NCBI GenBank assembly: GCA_963842795.1
Contig: CAWJHV010000041.1
Span: 186,001-250,000, forward strand
Direction: 5' to 3'
DNA from: WHSW01 sp963842795
GTDB taxonomy: Bacteria > Actinomycetota > Thermoleophilia > Solirubrobacterales > 70-9
Length of the DNA stretch: 64,000 bases
Of this stretch, positions 9,144-17,546 are shown piece by piece. The position numbers were made by a program, and so were the translations under genes. Within the stretch, counting starts at the first letter, position 1, and every line of letters begins with the position of its first letter. Below the pieces are notes generated by a model. It did not search any database. It was not told the origin of the DNA and saw nothing but the letters and a program-made list of their open reading frames with translations.

Positions 9144-11108
9144 GTGACACCGTTCCGCTTTTCCTTCTCTCGCCGCTCTGCACTCAGCGGAGCAGCATCG
9201 GTCCTCGTGGGCATCGTCGGGCTCCTGGCGTCCGCATCGCCCGCTCTGGGCGACGAACAGGGCCGCATCGCCGGGCGAGTCCTCGGCGGGCTCGACGGGA
9301 CTGTGCTTGCCGATGCCCGGGTCGACCTGCACCGCTTCGTGCCAGGCACGGGCAACTGGGAGTGGTTCTCGACCCTGCGGACGGACGCCGAGGGTCGGTA
9401 CCGCTTCGAGGGGCTCGCCGCGGGTCGCTACCGGGTTTGCGCCGACTCGGACGCAGGCATCGGCCCCGTGAACCCCGAGGCGCTTTACCTGCCGCGCTGC
9501 TGGCGCGCCGCGCCGACGGTCGACTCCGCCGACGAGATCGTCCTCGACCCCGGCACGGTCGTCGGAGGGGTGACCATCCGCCTTCAGGCCAGCGGGCGAA
9601 TCCGCGGCCACGTCGCCGATCCCGCAGGGGATCCGGTGACCGGCGGCTACGTCCAGTCGTACTCGAAGGAGGGAGGCCGATGGGTCCCCGGGCCGTGGGC
9701 GATTTTCGGCGAAGAGGGCGAATACGAGCTGCGCCTCGTCGACAAGCGTGTCTACCACGTCTGCTTCGTGCCCTGGGACGGCGAGGGGCTCGCGCTTCAG
9801 TGCTGGGACGACGCGCCGACGCTTCCGAGCTCGACCGGGATCCGAGGCGTGCGGCCGAACCGCACGGTCGACGGGATCGACGCCCAGCTCCATGTCGGCG
9901 CCCGGATCGAGGGTCTGATCAGCGGTTATCCGACCGGCACGCAGGGCTCGATCGAGATCCTTGCCCTGCGCAAGGACGGCGGCGAGTGGTGGCAGGCGGG
10001 ATGGAGCCTGGTCGAGCCATGGACGAGCCCCAACCCGTTCGAGATCGCGAGCCTCCCGGCGGGCACGTATCGGGTGTGCTTCGGCTCACAGGACTTCGAG
10101 TTCTTCCCCGTGTTCGCCTATGAGTGCTTCGGCGGCACGCCGACGCCGGACACCGGGACCGACGTCGAGGCCGTCGCCGGCCAGACGACCTCCGGCGTCG
10201 ACGTCGACGTCGGCTCGGAGAGCACGATCCGCGGCAGAGTCGCAGGGATCGACGCACCGGTTCCGGTCCAGCTCCTGACCGCGTCGGGCGAGCCGATCTT
10301 CCAGCGCCTGACCGCGCCCGACGGGACATACGGGTTCGCCGGCCTGCCCAACGGCTCCTACAAGCTCGCGTTCAACCGCGCTCCCGGCGAGACTCGCCTC
10401 GCGGCGCGCTTCTACCGGAACAAGCCCGAGCATGCCGGGATCGGCAACGCGTCCGCGGTCGCGCTCGGAAACGGGGAGCTCGTCACCCGGATCTCGAGCA
10501 CGCTCGTCTCCGGCGGCTCGATCACCGGCCGCGTCGTCGACGGCGCGGGCGCGGGCATACCCGGTTGCCAGGTGCGTGGCTACACGCCGAACGGCGCACT
10601 CGTGACGCGCTGGAGCGAGACCGACGGCAGCGGCTCGTTCGACGTCGGCGGCCTCACCACCGGGGCGTACCGCCTCCTGGTCAGCGGCGGCACGTGTGGA
10701 ATCGCCCGCGCCGACCTCCACTACGACGCCGGCGCGCCGTCGCGGCTGACGGAGGACGCCTCGCTCGCCGATCCGCTTGCCGTGGCGCTCGGGGCCCCGA
10801 CCGCGGTGTCTGGAGATCTCGTCATCACCCAGATCCGCAACATGGCGCCCCCGTCGATCGCGGGGGAGGCGCGCGCCGGAGAGCTGCTGAGCGCCGATCC
10901 CGGTACCTGGTCGCCGCCGGACGTCGTCTTTTCCTACCGCTGGTACGCGGACGGGGTCCACGTGCCGGGCGCGACCGGCCCGTCTTACACGCCGACCACG
11001 GGTCAGGTGGGCAGCCGGATTCGCGTCCGTGTGATCGCCTCGAAGGCCGGCTATCCGGACGCCGCCAGGACGTCCGTCCCGACCGCACCGGTGGCGAGCG
11101 GCCCCTGA
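9144..11108 (+). CDS. Large secreted protein with carboxypeptidase-regulatory-like (beta-sandwich) repeats
   Basis: A 654-residue protein with GTG start 21 bases after the cupredoxin gene. An N-terminal signal peptide (SRRSALSGAASVLVGIVGLL..ALG) leads into repeated IRGHV/ITGRVVD..-type strands with YRFEGLAAGRYRVC, YGFAGLPNGSYKLA and FDVGGLTTGAYRLL motifs, characteristic of CarboxypepD_reg/SdrD-B-like folds; at least five copies are visible. The C-terminal ~80 residues (SYRWYADGVHVPGATGPSY) look like an Ig-like surface module. There is no sortase motif. Likely an extracellular structural or binding protein. Confidence 0.75.
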   Translation: MTPFRFSFSRRSALSGAASVLVGIVGLLASASPALGDEQGRIAGRVLGGLDGTVLADARVDLHRFVPGTGNWEWFSTLRTDAEGRYRFEGLAAGRYRVCADSDAGIGPVNPEALYLPRCWRAAPTVDSADEIVLDPGTVVGGVTIRLQASGRIRGHVADPAGDPVTGGYVQSYSKEGGRWVPGPWAIFGEEGEYELRLVDKRVYHVCFVPWDGEGLALQCWDDAPTLPSSTGIRGVRPNRTVDGIDAQLHVGARIEGLISGYPTGTQGSIEILALRKDGGEWWQAGWSLVEPWTSPNPFEIASLPAGTYRVCFGSQDFEFFPVFAYECFGGTPTPDTGTDVEAVAGQTTSGVDVDVGSESTIRGRVAGIDAPVPVQLLTASGEPIFQRLTAPDGTYGFAGLPNGSYKLAFNRAPGETRLAARFYRNKPEHAGIGNASAVALGNGELVTRISSTLVSGGSITGRVVDGAGAGIPGCQVRGYTPNGALVTRWSETDGSGSFDVGGLTTGAYRLLVSGGTCGIARADLHYDAGAPSRLTEDASLADPLAVALGAPTAVSGDLVITQIRNMAPPSIAGEARAGELLSADPGTWSPPDVVFSYRWYADGVHVPGATGPSYTPTTGQVGSRIRVRVIASKAGYPDAARTSVPTAPVASGP

Positions 11109-11142
11109 CCGACGCCGGCGGAGATCGCCCGCCGACCGCGCG

Positions 11143-11517
11143 TCAGGCCCGGTCGACGATCTTCCAGTAGGAGTCCTTGCGGGCGATCTTCCCGTCGCGC
11201 AGCTCGAACAGATCACAGCCCTGGACCTCGACCTCGGCCCCCGACGTATCGGTGCCGGTGATCGTCCATTCGGAGACGCCTCGATCTCCGCACACCCAGT
11301 GCCGGTCCCTGCCGTAGTGGATGTCCGGGATCCCCGCAAAACGGGCCTCGATGCCCGTCCGGACTTTCGCTTTCCCGGTGAGGCGCCGGCCCCAGGCGTC
11401 GGGGCCACGGGGTGTCTCGAGCACGCAATCCTCGGTGAAGAACTCCATGACCGCCTCCACGTCGTGGCTGTTGAAGGCCGCCAGGAGCTCCTCGAGTATG
11501 TGGGCATCCGTTTGCGT
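11143..11517 (-). CDS. NTF2-like (SnoaL) family protein, probable ACG start
   Basis: The core matches SnoaL-like proteins: VEAVMEFFTEDCVLETPRG, then CDLFELRDGKIARKDSYW. The only standard start is GTG 11460, but the family's first helix is encoded in frame upstream (TDAHILEELLAAFNSHD), so the true start should lie earlier. No ATG, GTG, TTG or CTG exists there. An AAGGAGG ribosome site at 11524-11530 sits six bases before an ACG at 11517, which I take as the start (124 aa). If ACG is not used, the protein begins at 11460 (105 aa). The ligand is unknown. Confidence 0.65.
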   Translation of the reverse strand, partial: TQTDAHILEELLAAFNSHDVEAVMEFFTEDCVLETPRGPDAWGRRLTGKAKVRTGIEARFAGIPDIHYGRDRHWVCGDRGVSEWTITGTDTSGAEVEVQGCDLFELRDGKIARKDSYWKIVDRA

Positions 11518-11552
11518 CGTCGTCCTCCTTGCTGGGTCTGCTCGTCCTCGAC

Positions 11553-13574
11553 CTACGGGAGCGCCGTGGCCTTGGCCTCCTCGCCGGCGCCGGCCGTGGG
11601 CATCTCGACGCCGGCAACCTCGTAGGCCTCCGGTTGGTCGAGCGTCTCGCGCTCCAGCAGCGCGCGGGCCAGCGCCTCGAGGCGCTCCCGTTCGCGCTTC
11701 AGGAGCTCGATCACCTCGCGCTCGGCGCCGTCGACGATTCGCCGGACCTCCACGTCGACCAGCTCCTGGGTGGGGGGCGAGGCCGGCACCGAGCCGGGCA
11801 GCAGCAGGCCGTCCTGGCGGCCATCCGTGACCGCGATCGCGCCGATCGCGTCGCTCATCCCCCAGCGGCCGACCATCCCCCGGGCGATCTGCGTCAGGTT
11901 CTGGATGTCGGACTCCGCGCCGGTGGTCAGATCATCGAAAACGACCTTCTCCGCCGCGCGTCCGCCCAGCGCGACCTTGATCTTCGCGAGCAGCTCGTCC
12001 CGCCGGTAGCTGTAGCGATCGCTCTCCGGGGTCGCAAGCGTCACGCCGAGTGCCTGGCCGCGCGGGATGATCGAGACCTTGCGCACGGGGTCGGCGCCGG
12101 GGGTGAGCATGCCGACCAGCGCGTGACCGGATTCGTGGTAGGCCGTTCGTTCGCGGTCCGCCTGGGTCATCACCACCTGGCGCTCGGTGCCGAGGATGAT
12201 CTTCTCGATCGCGTCCGTGAAGTCCCGCTGCTCGACCGCGGTGTGGTCGCGTCGCGCGGCGAACAGCGCAGCCTCGTTGACCATCAGCGCAAGGTCCGCG
12301 CCGGTTGCCCCGGGTGTGGAGGAGGCGATGCGCTCGAGCTCCACGTCGGGCGCCAGCGGCACCGATCGCGTATGGATCTTGAGGATCTCGACACGGCCGT
12401 TGCGGTCGGGCGGCTGGACGGCGATGCGCCGGTCGAAGCGTCCGGGGCGCAGCAGCGCCTGGTCGAGGACCTCGGGGCGATTCGTCGCGCCGAGGACGAT
12501 GACGTTGGTGTCGGCTTCGAACCCGTCCATCTCGGTGAGGATCTGGTTCAGGGTCTGCTCGCGCTCGTCGTGGCCGCCACTGATCCCGCCGACGTTGCCC
12601 GATCGCGAGCGGCCGATCGCGTCGAGCTCGTCGATGAAGATGATCGCCGGCGCGGCCTCCTTGGCCTGCTTGAACAGGTCGCGCACGCGCGAGGCGCCCA
12701 CGCCCACGATCGCCTCGACGAACTCCGAGGCCGAGATGGAGAAGAAGGCGGCATGCGCCTCGCCCGCGACCGCCCGCGCCAGCAGCGTCTTGCCCGTTCC
12801 GGGGGGCCCGTAGAGCAGCACGCCGCGCGGTACCCGTGCTCCCAGCTTCGTATAGCGCTGCGGGTTCTTCAGGAAGTCCACCACCTCGACGAGCTCGTCC
12901 TCGGCCTCGTCGATTCCGGCGACATCGTCGAAGGAGACCCGCTCCTGCGCGCCCGGCGTGTGCCGGCGCGCGGTGGAGCGGCCGAAGCCGCCGAGCACGC
13001 CGCCCCCTCCACCGCCTGTCTGGCGGCGGTACAGCCAGACGAAGAAGCCCACGAGCAGGATGGTCGGCAGGAAGCCGAGGAGGAGCGAGGCCCAGATCGA
13101 CCGGCCCTCGTCCGGTGCCTTGGCGTTGATGACGACGTTCTTTTCGCCGAGCAGGCGGGTGAGCTCGGCCGGATCGATGAAGGCGGGGACCTCCGTCTCG
13201 AAGCTCGTGACCGTCACCGACTCGGCGTCGCCTGGCGGGTCGAAGGTCGCCTCGTTGGTGAGCTCGCCCTCGATCGAGTCCTCCTGGGAGCTGATCTCCT
13301 CGACGTTGCCGGCCTCGACCTGGTCGACGAAGAACGGCTGGTAGGGCACTTGCTCGCGCTCCTCGGCTCTGCCCGTGATGAACGAGACCACGACGTTGAC
13401 CAGGAGCAGCCCGACCAGGATCGCGATGAACATCCTGCTCCGGGGGAACATCGGCCGCTTGGGCTCAGGCGGCGCTCCGCGACCGTCCGGGGCCGGGTCT
13501 ACGCGCCAGCGCGAGTGGTGGGCGTTCGGGGGCGGCGCGGTCTCAGCGGGCGGGTCAGGGGCCAGGTCGCCCAC
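11553..13574 (-). CDS. ftsH: ATP-dependent zinc metalloprotease FtsH
   Basis: A 673-residue membrane-anchored AAA+ protease that degrades membrane and regulatory proteins as a hexamer. TM helices lie near residues 48-67 and 162-182, flanking an extracytoplasmic domain. The Walker A motif GPPGTGKT is at 256-263 and Walker B IIFIDELDAIG at 311-321; a second region of homology ends in RPGRFDR. The zinc site HESGH is at 480-484, with the third ligand in LTTGAESDIQNLT. The GTG start gives an unusual ~45-residue Pro/Arg-rich N-terminal tail; a start closer to the first TM is possible. It is divergent from terC. Confidence 0.97.
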   Translation of the reverse strand: MGDLAPDPPAETAPPPNAHHSRWRVDPAPDGRGAPPEPKRPMFPRSRMFIAILVGLLLVNVVVSFITGRAEEREQVPYQPFFVDQVEAGNVEEISSQEDSIEGELTNEATFDPPGDAESVTVTSFETEVPAFIDPAELTRLLGEKNVVINAKAPDEGRSIWASLLLGFLPTILLVGFFVWLYRRQTGGGGGGVLGGFGRSTARRHTPGAQERVSFDDVAGIDEAEDELVEVVDFLKNPQRYTKLGARVPRGVLLYGPPGTGKTLLARAVAGEAHAAFFSISASEFVEAIVGVGASRVRDLFKQAKEAAPAIIFIDELDAIGRSRSGNVGGISGGHDEREQTLNQILTEMDGFEADTNVIVLGATNRPEVLDQALLRPGRFDRRIAVQPPDRNGRVEILKIHTRSVPLAPDVELERIASSTPGATGADLALMVNEAALFAARRDHTAVEQRDFTDAIEKIILGTERQVVMTQADRERTAYHESGHALVGMLTPGADPVRKVSIIPRGQALGVTLATPESDRYSYRRDELLAKIKVALGGRAAEKVVFDDLTTGAESDIQNLTQIARGMVGRWGMSDAIGAIAVTDGRQDGLLLPGSVPASPPTQELVDVEVRRIVDGAEREVIELLKRERERLEALARALLERETLDQPEAYEVAGVEMPTAGAGEEAKATALP

Positions 13575-13636
13575 TGTACTGCGCCGCTGAACGCGTTTGC
13601 GTCCATCGGCGACGACGGCCTGAGTAGCGTGCGCGT

Positions 13637-14611
13637 GTGGAGCGCGTCTTCGTCCTCGCCGCAGCAGTCGGCGTCGCCCTCGGCCTCGTTGTGGAGCTCC
13701 GCATGTTCGCGCCCGGCCGGGAGCCGCGGCGGGCCGAAGCGATCGCCTGGAGCGTCGGCTGGGTGCTGGTCGCAGCCGCGATCGCAGCTGGGATCGCGCT
13801 CGCCGGTGGACCGGCCGGCGAGTGGACGACCGTCTATCTGATCGAGCGCTCCCTCTCGCTCGACAACATCTTCCTCTTCACGCTGCTTCTGGCGTACTTC
13901 GCGGTGCCGCAGGAGCTGCGGGGTACCGTCGTGCTGGTCGGGATCGCCGGCGCCCTCGTGCTCCGTGGTCTGGCGATCACGGGTGGGCTGGCATTGATCG
14001 ACGCCGTCGACTGGGTCGTCTATGTCTTCGGCGTGCTCCTGCTCTACGTCGCCTACCGCGCGTTCCGCGGGCTGGCCGACGAGGTCGATCCGGCTGAGAA
14101 CCCGGCGCTGCGGTTCGTGCGCCGCGCAATCCCCACGACCGACGGCTTCCGCGGCCGACGGCTGTTCGTCCGCGAGGACGGGCGTCGCTACGGCACCCCG
14201 CTGCTGCTGGCCGCTGTCGGGATCATCGCCGCGGACATCGCGTTCGCGGTCGACTCGATCCCGGCGGCGCTCGCGGTGACGCGCGATCCGGGCGTCATCT
14301 GGACGGCGAACGCGTTCGCCCTCCTGGGACTCGGCGCGCTCCTCGCCCTGATCGAGATCCTCGTCCGCCGGTTCCGGTACCTCGGCAGGACGGTCGCTCT
14401 CATCCTCGCCTTCGTCGGGTTGAAGATCCTTGCCGCCGACCTGGTTCACATCAGCGATCTCGCCTCGCTCGCGGTCATCGGCGGGCTGATCGCGGCCGGC
14501 GTCGTGGCCTCGCTCGCCGCGGATCGCCTCGATCCGCCACACCCGGCCGAGGAAGCGATCAGGCGGCCGCCCCGCTGCCCGCCGGAGCTCGCCCAGGTCC
14601 GAGCCCGTTGA
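13637..14611 (+). CDS. TerC/Alx family integral membrane protein
   Basis: A 324-residue protein with about eight hydrophobic segments. Family landmarks include YLIERSLSLDNIFLF near residues 64-78 and ADIAFAVDSIPAALAVTRDP in the second half (ADIAFAVDSIPA, then LAVTRDP), both carrying the conserved acidic residues of TerC-like metal exporters. Relatives such as Alx/MeeY export Mn and protect exoenzymes, but the substrate here is unproven. The GTG start lies 62 bases from the divergent ftsH start, so the two share a promoter region. Confidence 0.92.
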   Translation: MERVFVLAAAVGVALGLVVELRMFAPGREPRRAEAIAWSVGWVLVAAAIAAGIALAGGPAGEWTTVYLIERSLSLDNIFLFTLLLAYFAVPQELRGTVVLVGIAGALVLRGLAITGGLALIDAVDWVVYVFGVLLLYVAYRAFRGLADEVDPAENPALRFVRRAIPTTDGFRGRRLFVREDGRRYGTPLLLAAVGIIAADIAFAVDSIPAALAVTRDPGVIWTANAFALLGLGALLALIEILVRRFRYLGRTVALILAFVGLKILAADLVHISDLASLAVIGGLIAAGVVASLAADRLDPPHPAEEAIRRPPRCPPELAQVRAR

Positions 14612-14703
14612 GGCCGGGCAACGGGGTTGACGACTTTGCGATGCTGGGTGTCAGATGCGGGCCGAATCGCGGACCGCGATCGCTCAAGAGAGGAGAAGGT
14701 CTG

Positions 14704-15018
14704 ATGGCGACCTGCACCCACCTCGACCAGGTCGAGGTCACGGAGCTGCCCGAGTCGGTCGACGGTTGCGAGGAGTGCCTGAAAAGCGGCGACCCCTGGC
14801 TTCACCTGCGGATCTGCCTCGAGTGCGCGAAGGTCGGCTGCTGCGACAGCTCTCCAAACCGGCACGCGTCGAAACACGCGCGTGAGGACGCTCATCCGTT
14901 GATCCGCTCGCTCCAGCCCGGCGAGGAGTGGTCCTACTGCTTCATCGACGACATCGGCATGGTGATCCCACAGGTCCAAGGGGAGACGCGGATCCCGCCC
15001 TCGCCGCTGGGCGGCTGA
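14704..15018 (+). CDS. UBP-type zinc-finger domain protein
   Basis: A small 104-residue protein. ATG 14704 is preceded by an AGAGAGGAGAAGG ribosome-binding stretch. It is a stand-alone zf-UBP fold: CTHLDQV, CEECLKSG, CLECAKVGCCDSS, then HASKHAREDAHPL supply a Cys/His-rich zinc site. In eukaryotes this domain binds the ubiquitin C-terminus; bacterial versions are common in Actinobacteria and their role is not established. A weak -35-like TTGACG lies at 14627. It precedes the DsbA and NhaA genes by 41 bases. Confidence 0.88.
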   Translation: MATCTHLDQVEVTELPESVDGCEECLKSGDPWLHLRICLECAKVGCCDSSPNRHASKHAREDAHPLIRSLQPGEEWSYCFIDDIGMVIPQVQGETRIPPSPLGG

Positions 15019-15059
15019 GCGAGAAGAACCCGAGCGCCGCGTAGCCGGGTTCGGCGACG

Positions 15060-15620
15060 ATGCCCGCCCCGAATTCCGGCGAGTTGGTCCCGGTCGGTGA
15101 GGCCGACCACGCGCTTGGCGCGGCGGAGCCCGAGCTGACGCTGATCGAGTACGGGGACTTCGGCTGTCCGTTCTGCTTCGCGGCGAGCCGGCCGATGCGG
15201 TCGCTCCTCGATCGCTACGACGGCCTGAGGCTGGTCTGGCGCCACCTCCCGGACCCCGAGCTTCATCCCGGCGCCGACCTGGCCGCGGAGCTCTCGGAGT
15301 TCGCGGCCGTTCACGGCAAGTTCTGGCAGGCCCACTCGCTGCTGCTCGCGGGGCGCGACCGTTTCTCGCCGGAGGATCTGCTGTCGGTGGCGCGACGCCT
15401 CGATCTCGACACCGACGAAGCGGAGACGGCTCTGGTCGAGCGGCGCTATCGAGAGCGCGTGAACATGGACGTCGCGGGCGCCGCGCAGGCCGGCGTCCAC
15501 GGGACCCCGACCTTCTTCGTCGGCGCCGAGCGCCTCGAGGGAAGCTGGACCCAGCTCGCGCGGCTCGTCCCCGCGATGCTCACAGGAAGCAGCGGCCCTG
15601 ACCGGCCGACGGCCGGATGA
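15060..15620 (+). CDS. DsbA/FrnE-family thioredoxin-fold oxidoreductase
   Basis: A 186-residue cytosolic protein (no signal peptide) with the active site C36-P-F-C39 in YGDFGCPFCFAAS and the cis-proline loop VHGTPTFFVG near the C-terminus. Related to DsbA-like 2-Cys proteins and to the C-terminal domain of the fusion gene that follows. Its stop overlaps the ATG of that gene (ATGA). The duplication of the same domain in two adjacent genes suggests they act together, perhaps in oxidative or pH stress. Function is inferred. Confidence 0.88.
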   Translation: MPAPNSGELVPVGEADHALGAAEPELTLIEYGDFGCPFCFAASRPMRSLLDRYDGLRLVWRHLPDPELHPGADLAAELSEFAAVHGKFWQAHSLLLAGRDRFSPEDLLSVARRLDLDTDEAETALVERRYRERVNMDVAGAAQAGVHGTPTFFVGAERLEGSWTQLARLVPAMLTGSSGPDRPTAG

Positions 15621-17506
15621 GCGGGCCGGCCGCGCCCGAGGGACCATTCTCGAGGCGGACCGCCTGGGTGCGCAACGTGCCCACGCCGCTGCGCGAGTTC
15701 CTGCGCACCGAGACCGGGGGTGCGGCGGTCCTGCTGGCGGCGGCGCTCGCGGCCCTCGCCTGGGTCAACATCGACGCCTCCTCCTACGACGGCGTCTGGG
15801 GGACGAGGCTCTCGATCAACCTCGGCGACGCGGGGATCGATCTCGACCTTCGCCACTGGATCAACAGCGGGCTGATGACCTTCTTCTTCTTCGTCATCGG
15901 TCTCGAGGCGCGTCGCGAGTTCGACCTCGGCGAGCTGCGGGAGCGGGCCCGCTTCGCCCTCCCGGTGTTGGCCGCGGTCGGCGGCATGGCGGCCGCCGTG
16001 CTCATCTACCTCGCGTTCAACGCCGGCGACTCGTCGGCCCGTGGGTGGGGGATCGCGATGTCGACCGACACGGCGTTCGCCCTCGGACTCCTGGCCCTCT
16101 TCGGGCGGCGGGTCCCAGACCGCCTGCGGGCGTTCATCCTCACCGTGGCCGTGGTCGACGACCTGCTCGCCCTCGTCGTCATCGCCACCGTCTACACCGA
16201 GACGATCACGGTGTCGGCCCTGCTCGCCGCGGCGGGACTGTTCACGGCCGTCCTGGCCGCACGCGCACTCCGCGTGCGTGTGGGGGCGCTCTACTTCGTC
16301 CTCGGGGCGGCGGTGTGGGTGGCGCTGCTCGAATCGGGGATCGAGCCGGTGATCGTCGGGCTGGCGATGGGTCTGCTCACCTACGCCTACCCGGCCGAGC
16401 GCTCGGACCTCGATCAGGCGGTCGAGAGCTTCCGCGCCTTCCGCGAGCAACCGACGCCTGAGCTCGAGCGCTCGGCGCGGCGGGGCCTGCGGTCGGCGAT
16501 CTCTCCGAACGAGCGCCTGGAGCAGCTCTTTCACCCCTGGACCAGCTACGTGATCGTCCCCCTGTTCGCGCTGGCCAACGCCGGGATCGCGATCGACGGC
16601 GCGTTCCTGGAGCGAGCCATCAGCTCGCCGATCACCCTGGGGGTCCTGGTCGGCTACGTGATCGGCAAGCCGGTCGGGATCATCGGCGGCTCCTGGCTCG
16701 TCACCCGACTCAGCCACGGCCGGCTGCGTCCGCCGGTCGGGTGGGCCGCCGTCGCGGCCGGCGGGACGATCGCGGGCATCGGCTTCACCGTGGCCCTGCT
16801 GATCGCGACGCTCGCCTTCTCGGGCACCGACCTGGAGGAGGCGAAGCTCGGCATCCTCGCCGCCGCCGCCGTCGCCGCGCTGCTCACCTGGGCGACTTTC
16901 CGCGCCACGGACCTGCTGCCTGACCGGCGCCGCGAGCGTGTCCTCCTCGGCACCCCGGATCTGTTGACCGACCTCGCCAACCCGGTCGACCCGGACCGCG
17001 ACCACATCCGCGGACCGCGCGAGTCGGCGGTCACCGTCGTCGAATACGGCGACTTCGAATGCCCGTACTGCGGCCAGGCGGAGCCCGTCGTCCGCGAGCT
17101 GCTCGGCGACTTCGACATCCGCTACGTCTGGCGCCACCTGCCGCTCACCGACGTCCATCGCCACGCTCAGCTTGCGGCCGAGGGGGCGGAGGCCGCCTCC
17201 GCGCAGGGTGCCTTCTGGGAGATGCACGACAAGCTCCTGCACAATCAACAAGCACTGGCGGCCGACGACCTGGTCGGCTACGCCGAGGAGCTGGGCCTCG
17301 ACCCCGACCGCTTCTCCGAGTTCCTGCGTGAGCGCCGTGGGGCGAATCGGGTCGCCGATGACGTCGACGGCGCCGATCTCAGCGGCGTGTCGGGGACACC
17401 GACCTTCTTCATCAACGGGCGCCGTCACTACGGGCCCTATGACATCGCCACGCTTTCCGATGCGGTTCGCGCGGCCGGGGCGCGGGCGCGCGTAGCGGCG
17501 AGTTGA
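15617..17506 (+). CDS. nhaA: Na+/H+ antiporter NhaA fused to a C-terminal DsbA-like domain
   Basis: A 629-residue fusion. Residues ~20-425 are NhaA with 11-12 TM helices, including the adjacent Asp pair D181-D182 in VVDDLLALVV that binds Na+/H+, and SPNERLEQLFHPW typical of the family. Residues ~440-625 form a thioredoxin-fold domain with C482-P-Y-C485 in YGDFECPYCGQ and cis-Pro loop VSGTPTFFING. NhaA exports Na+ in exchange for protons; the attached domain would face one side of the membrane and may add redox control (inference). Such fusions are known from other Actinobacteria. Confidence 0.93.
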   Translation: MSGPAAPEGPFSRRTAWVRNVPTPLREFLRTETGGAAVLLAAALAALAWVNIDASSYDGVWGTRLSINLGDAGIDLDLRHWINSGLMTFFFFVIGLEARREFDLGELRERARFALPVLAAVGGMAAAVLIYLAFNAGDSSARGWGIAMSTDTAFALGLLALFGRRVPDRLRAFILTVAVVDDLLALVVIATVYTETITVSALLAAAGLFTAVLAARALRVRVGALYFVLGAAVWVALLESGIEPVIVGLAMGLLTYAYPAERSDLDQAVESFRAFREQPTPELERSARRGLRSAISPNERLEQLFHPWTSYVIVPLFALANAGIAIDGAFLERAISSPITLGVLVGYVIGKPVGIIGGSWLVTRLSHGRLRPPVGWAAVAAGGTIAGIGFTVALLIATLAFSGTDLEEAKLGILAAAAVAALLTWATFRATDLLPDRRRERVLLGTPDLLTDLANPVDPDRDHIRGPRESAVTVVEYGDFECPYCGQAEPVVRELLGDFDIRYVWRHLPLTDVHRHAQLAAEGAEAASAQGAFWEMHDKLLHNQQALAADDLVGYAEELGLDPDRFSEFLRERRGANRVADDVDGADLSGVSGTPTFFINGRRHYGPYDIATLSDAVRAAGARARVAAS

Positions 17507-17546
17507 ACCGGGGCTCCTTCCAGCTGTAGCCGATTAGGCTGAACCG

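Noticed and set aside
6513..9893. Long minus-strand open frame (1126 codons) and other long antisense frames, e.g. 15446-17428 and 31758-33110
   Set aside because: They lie opposite clear genes and have Arg/Ala/Gly/Asp-biased compositions typical of GC-rich antisense; no domains are visible.
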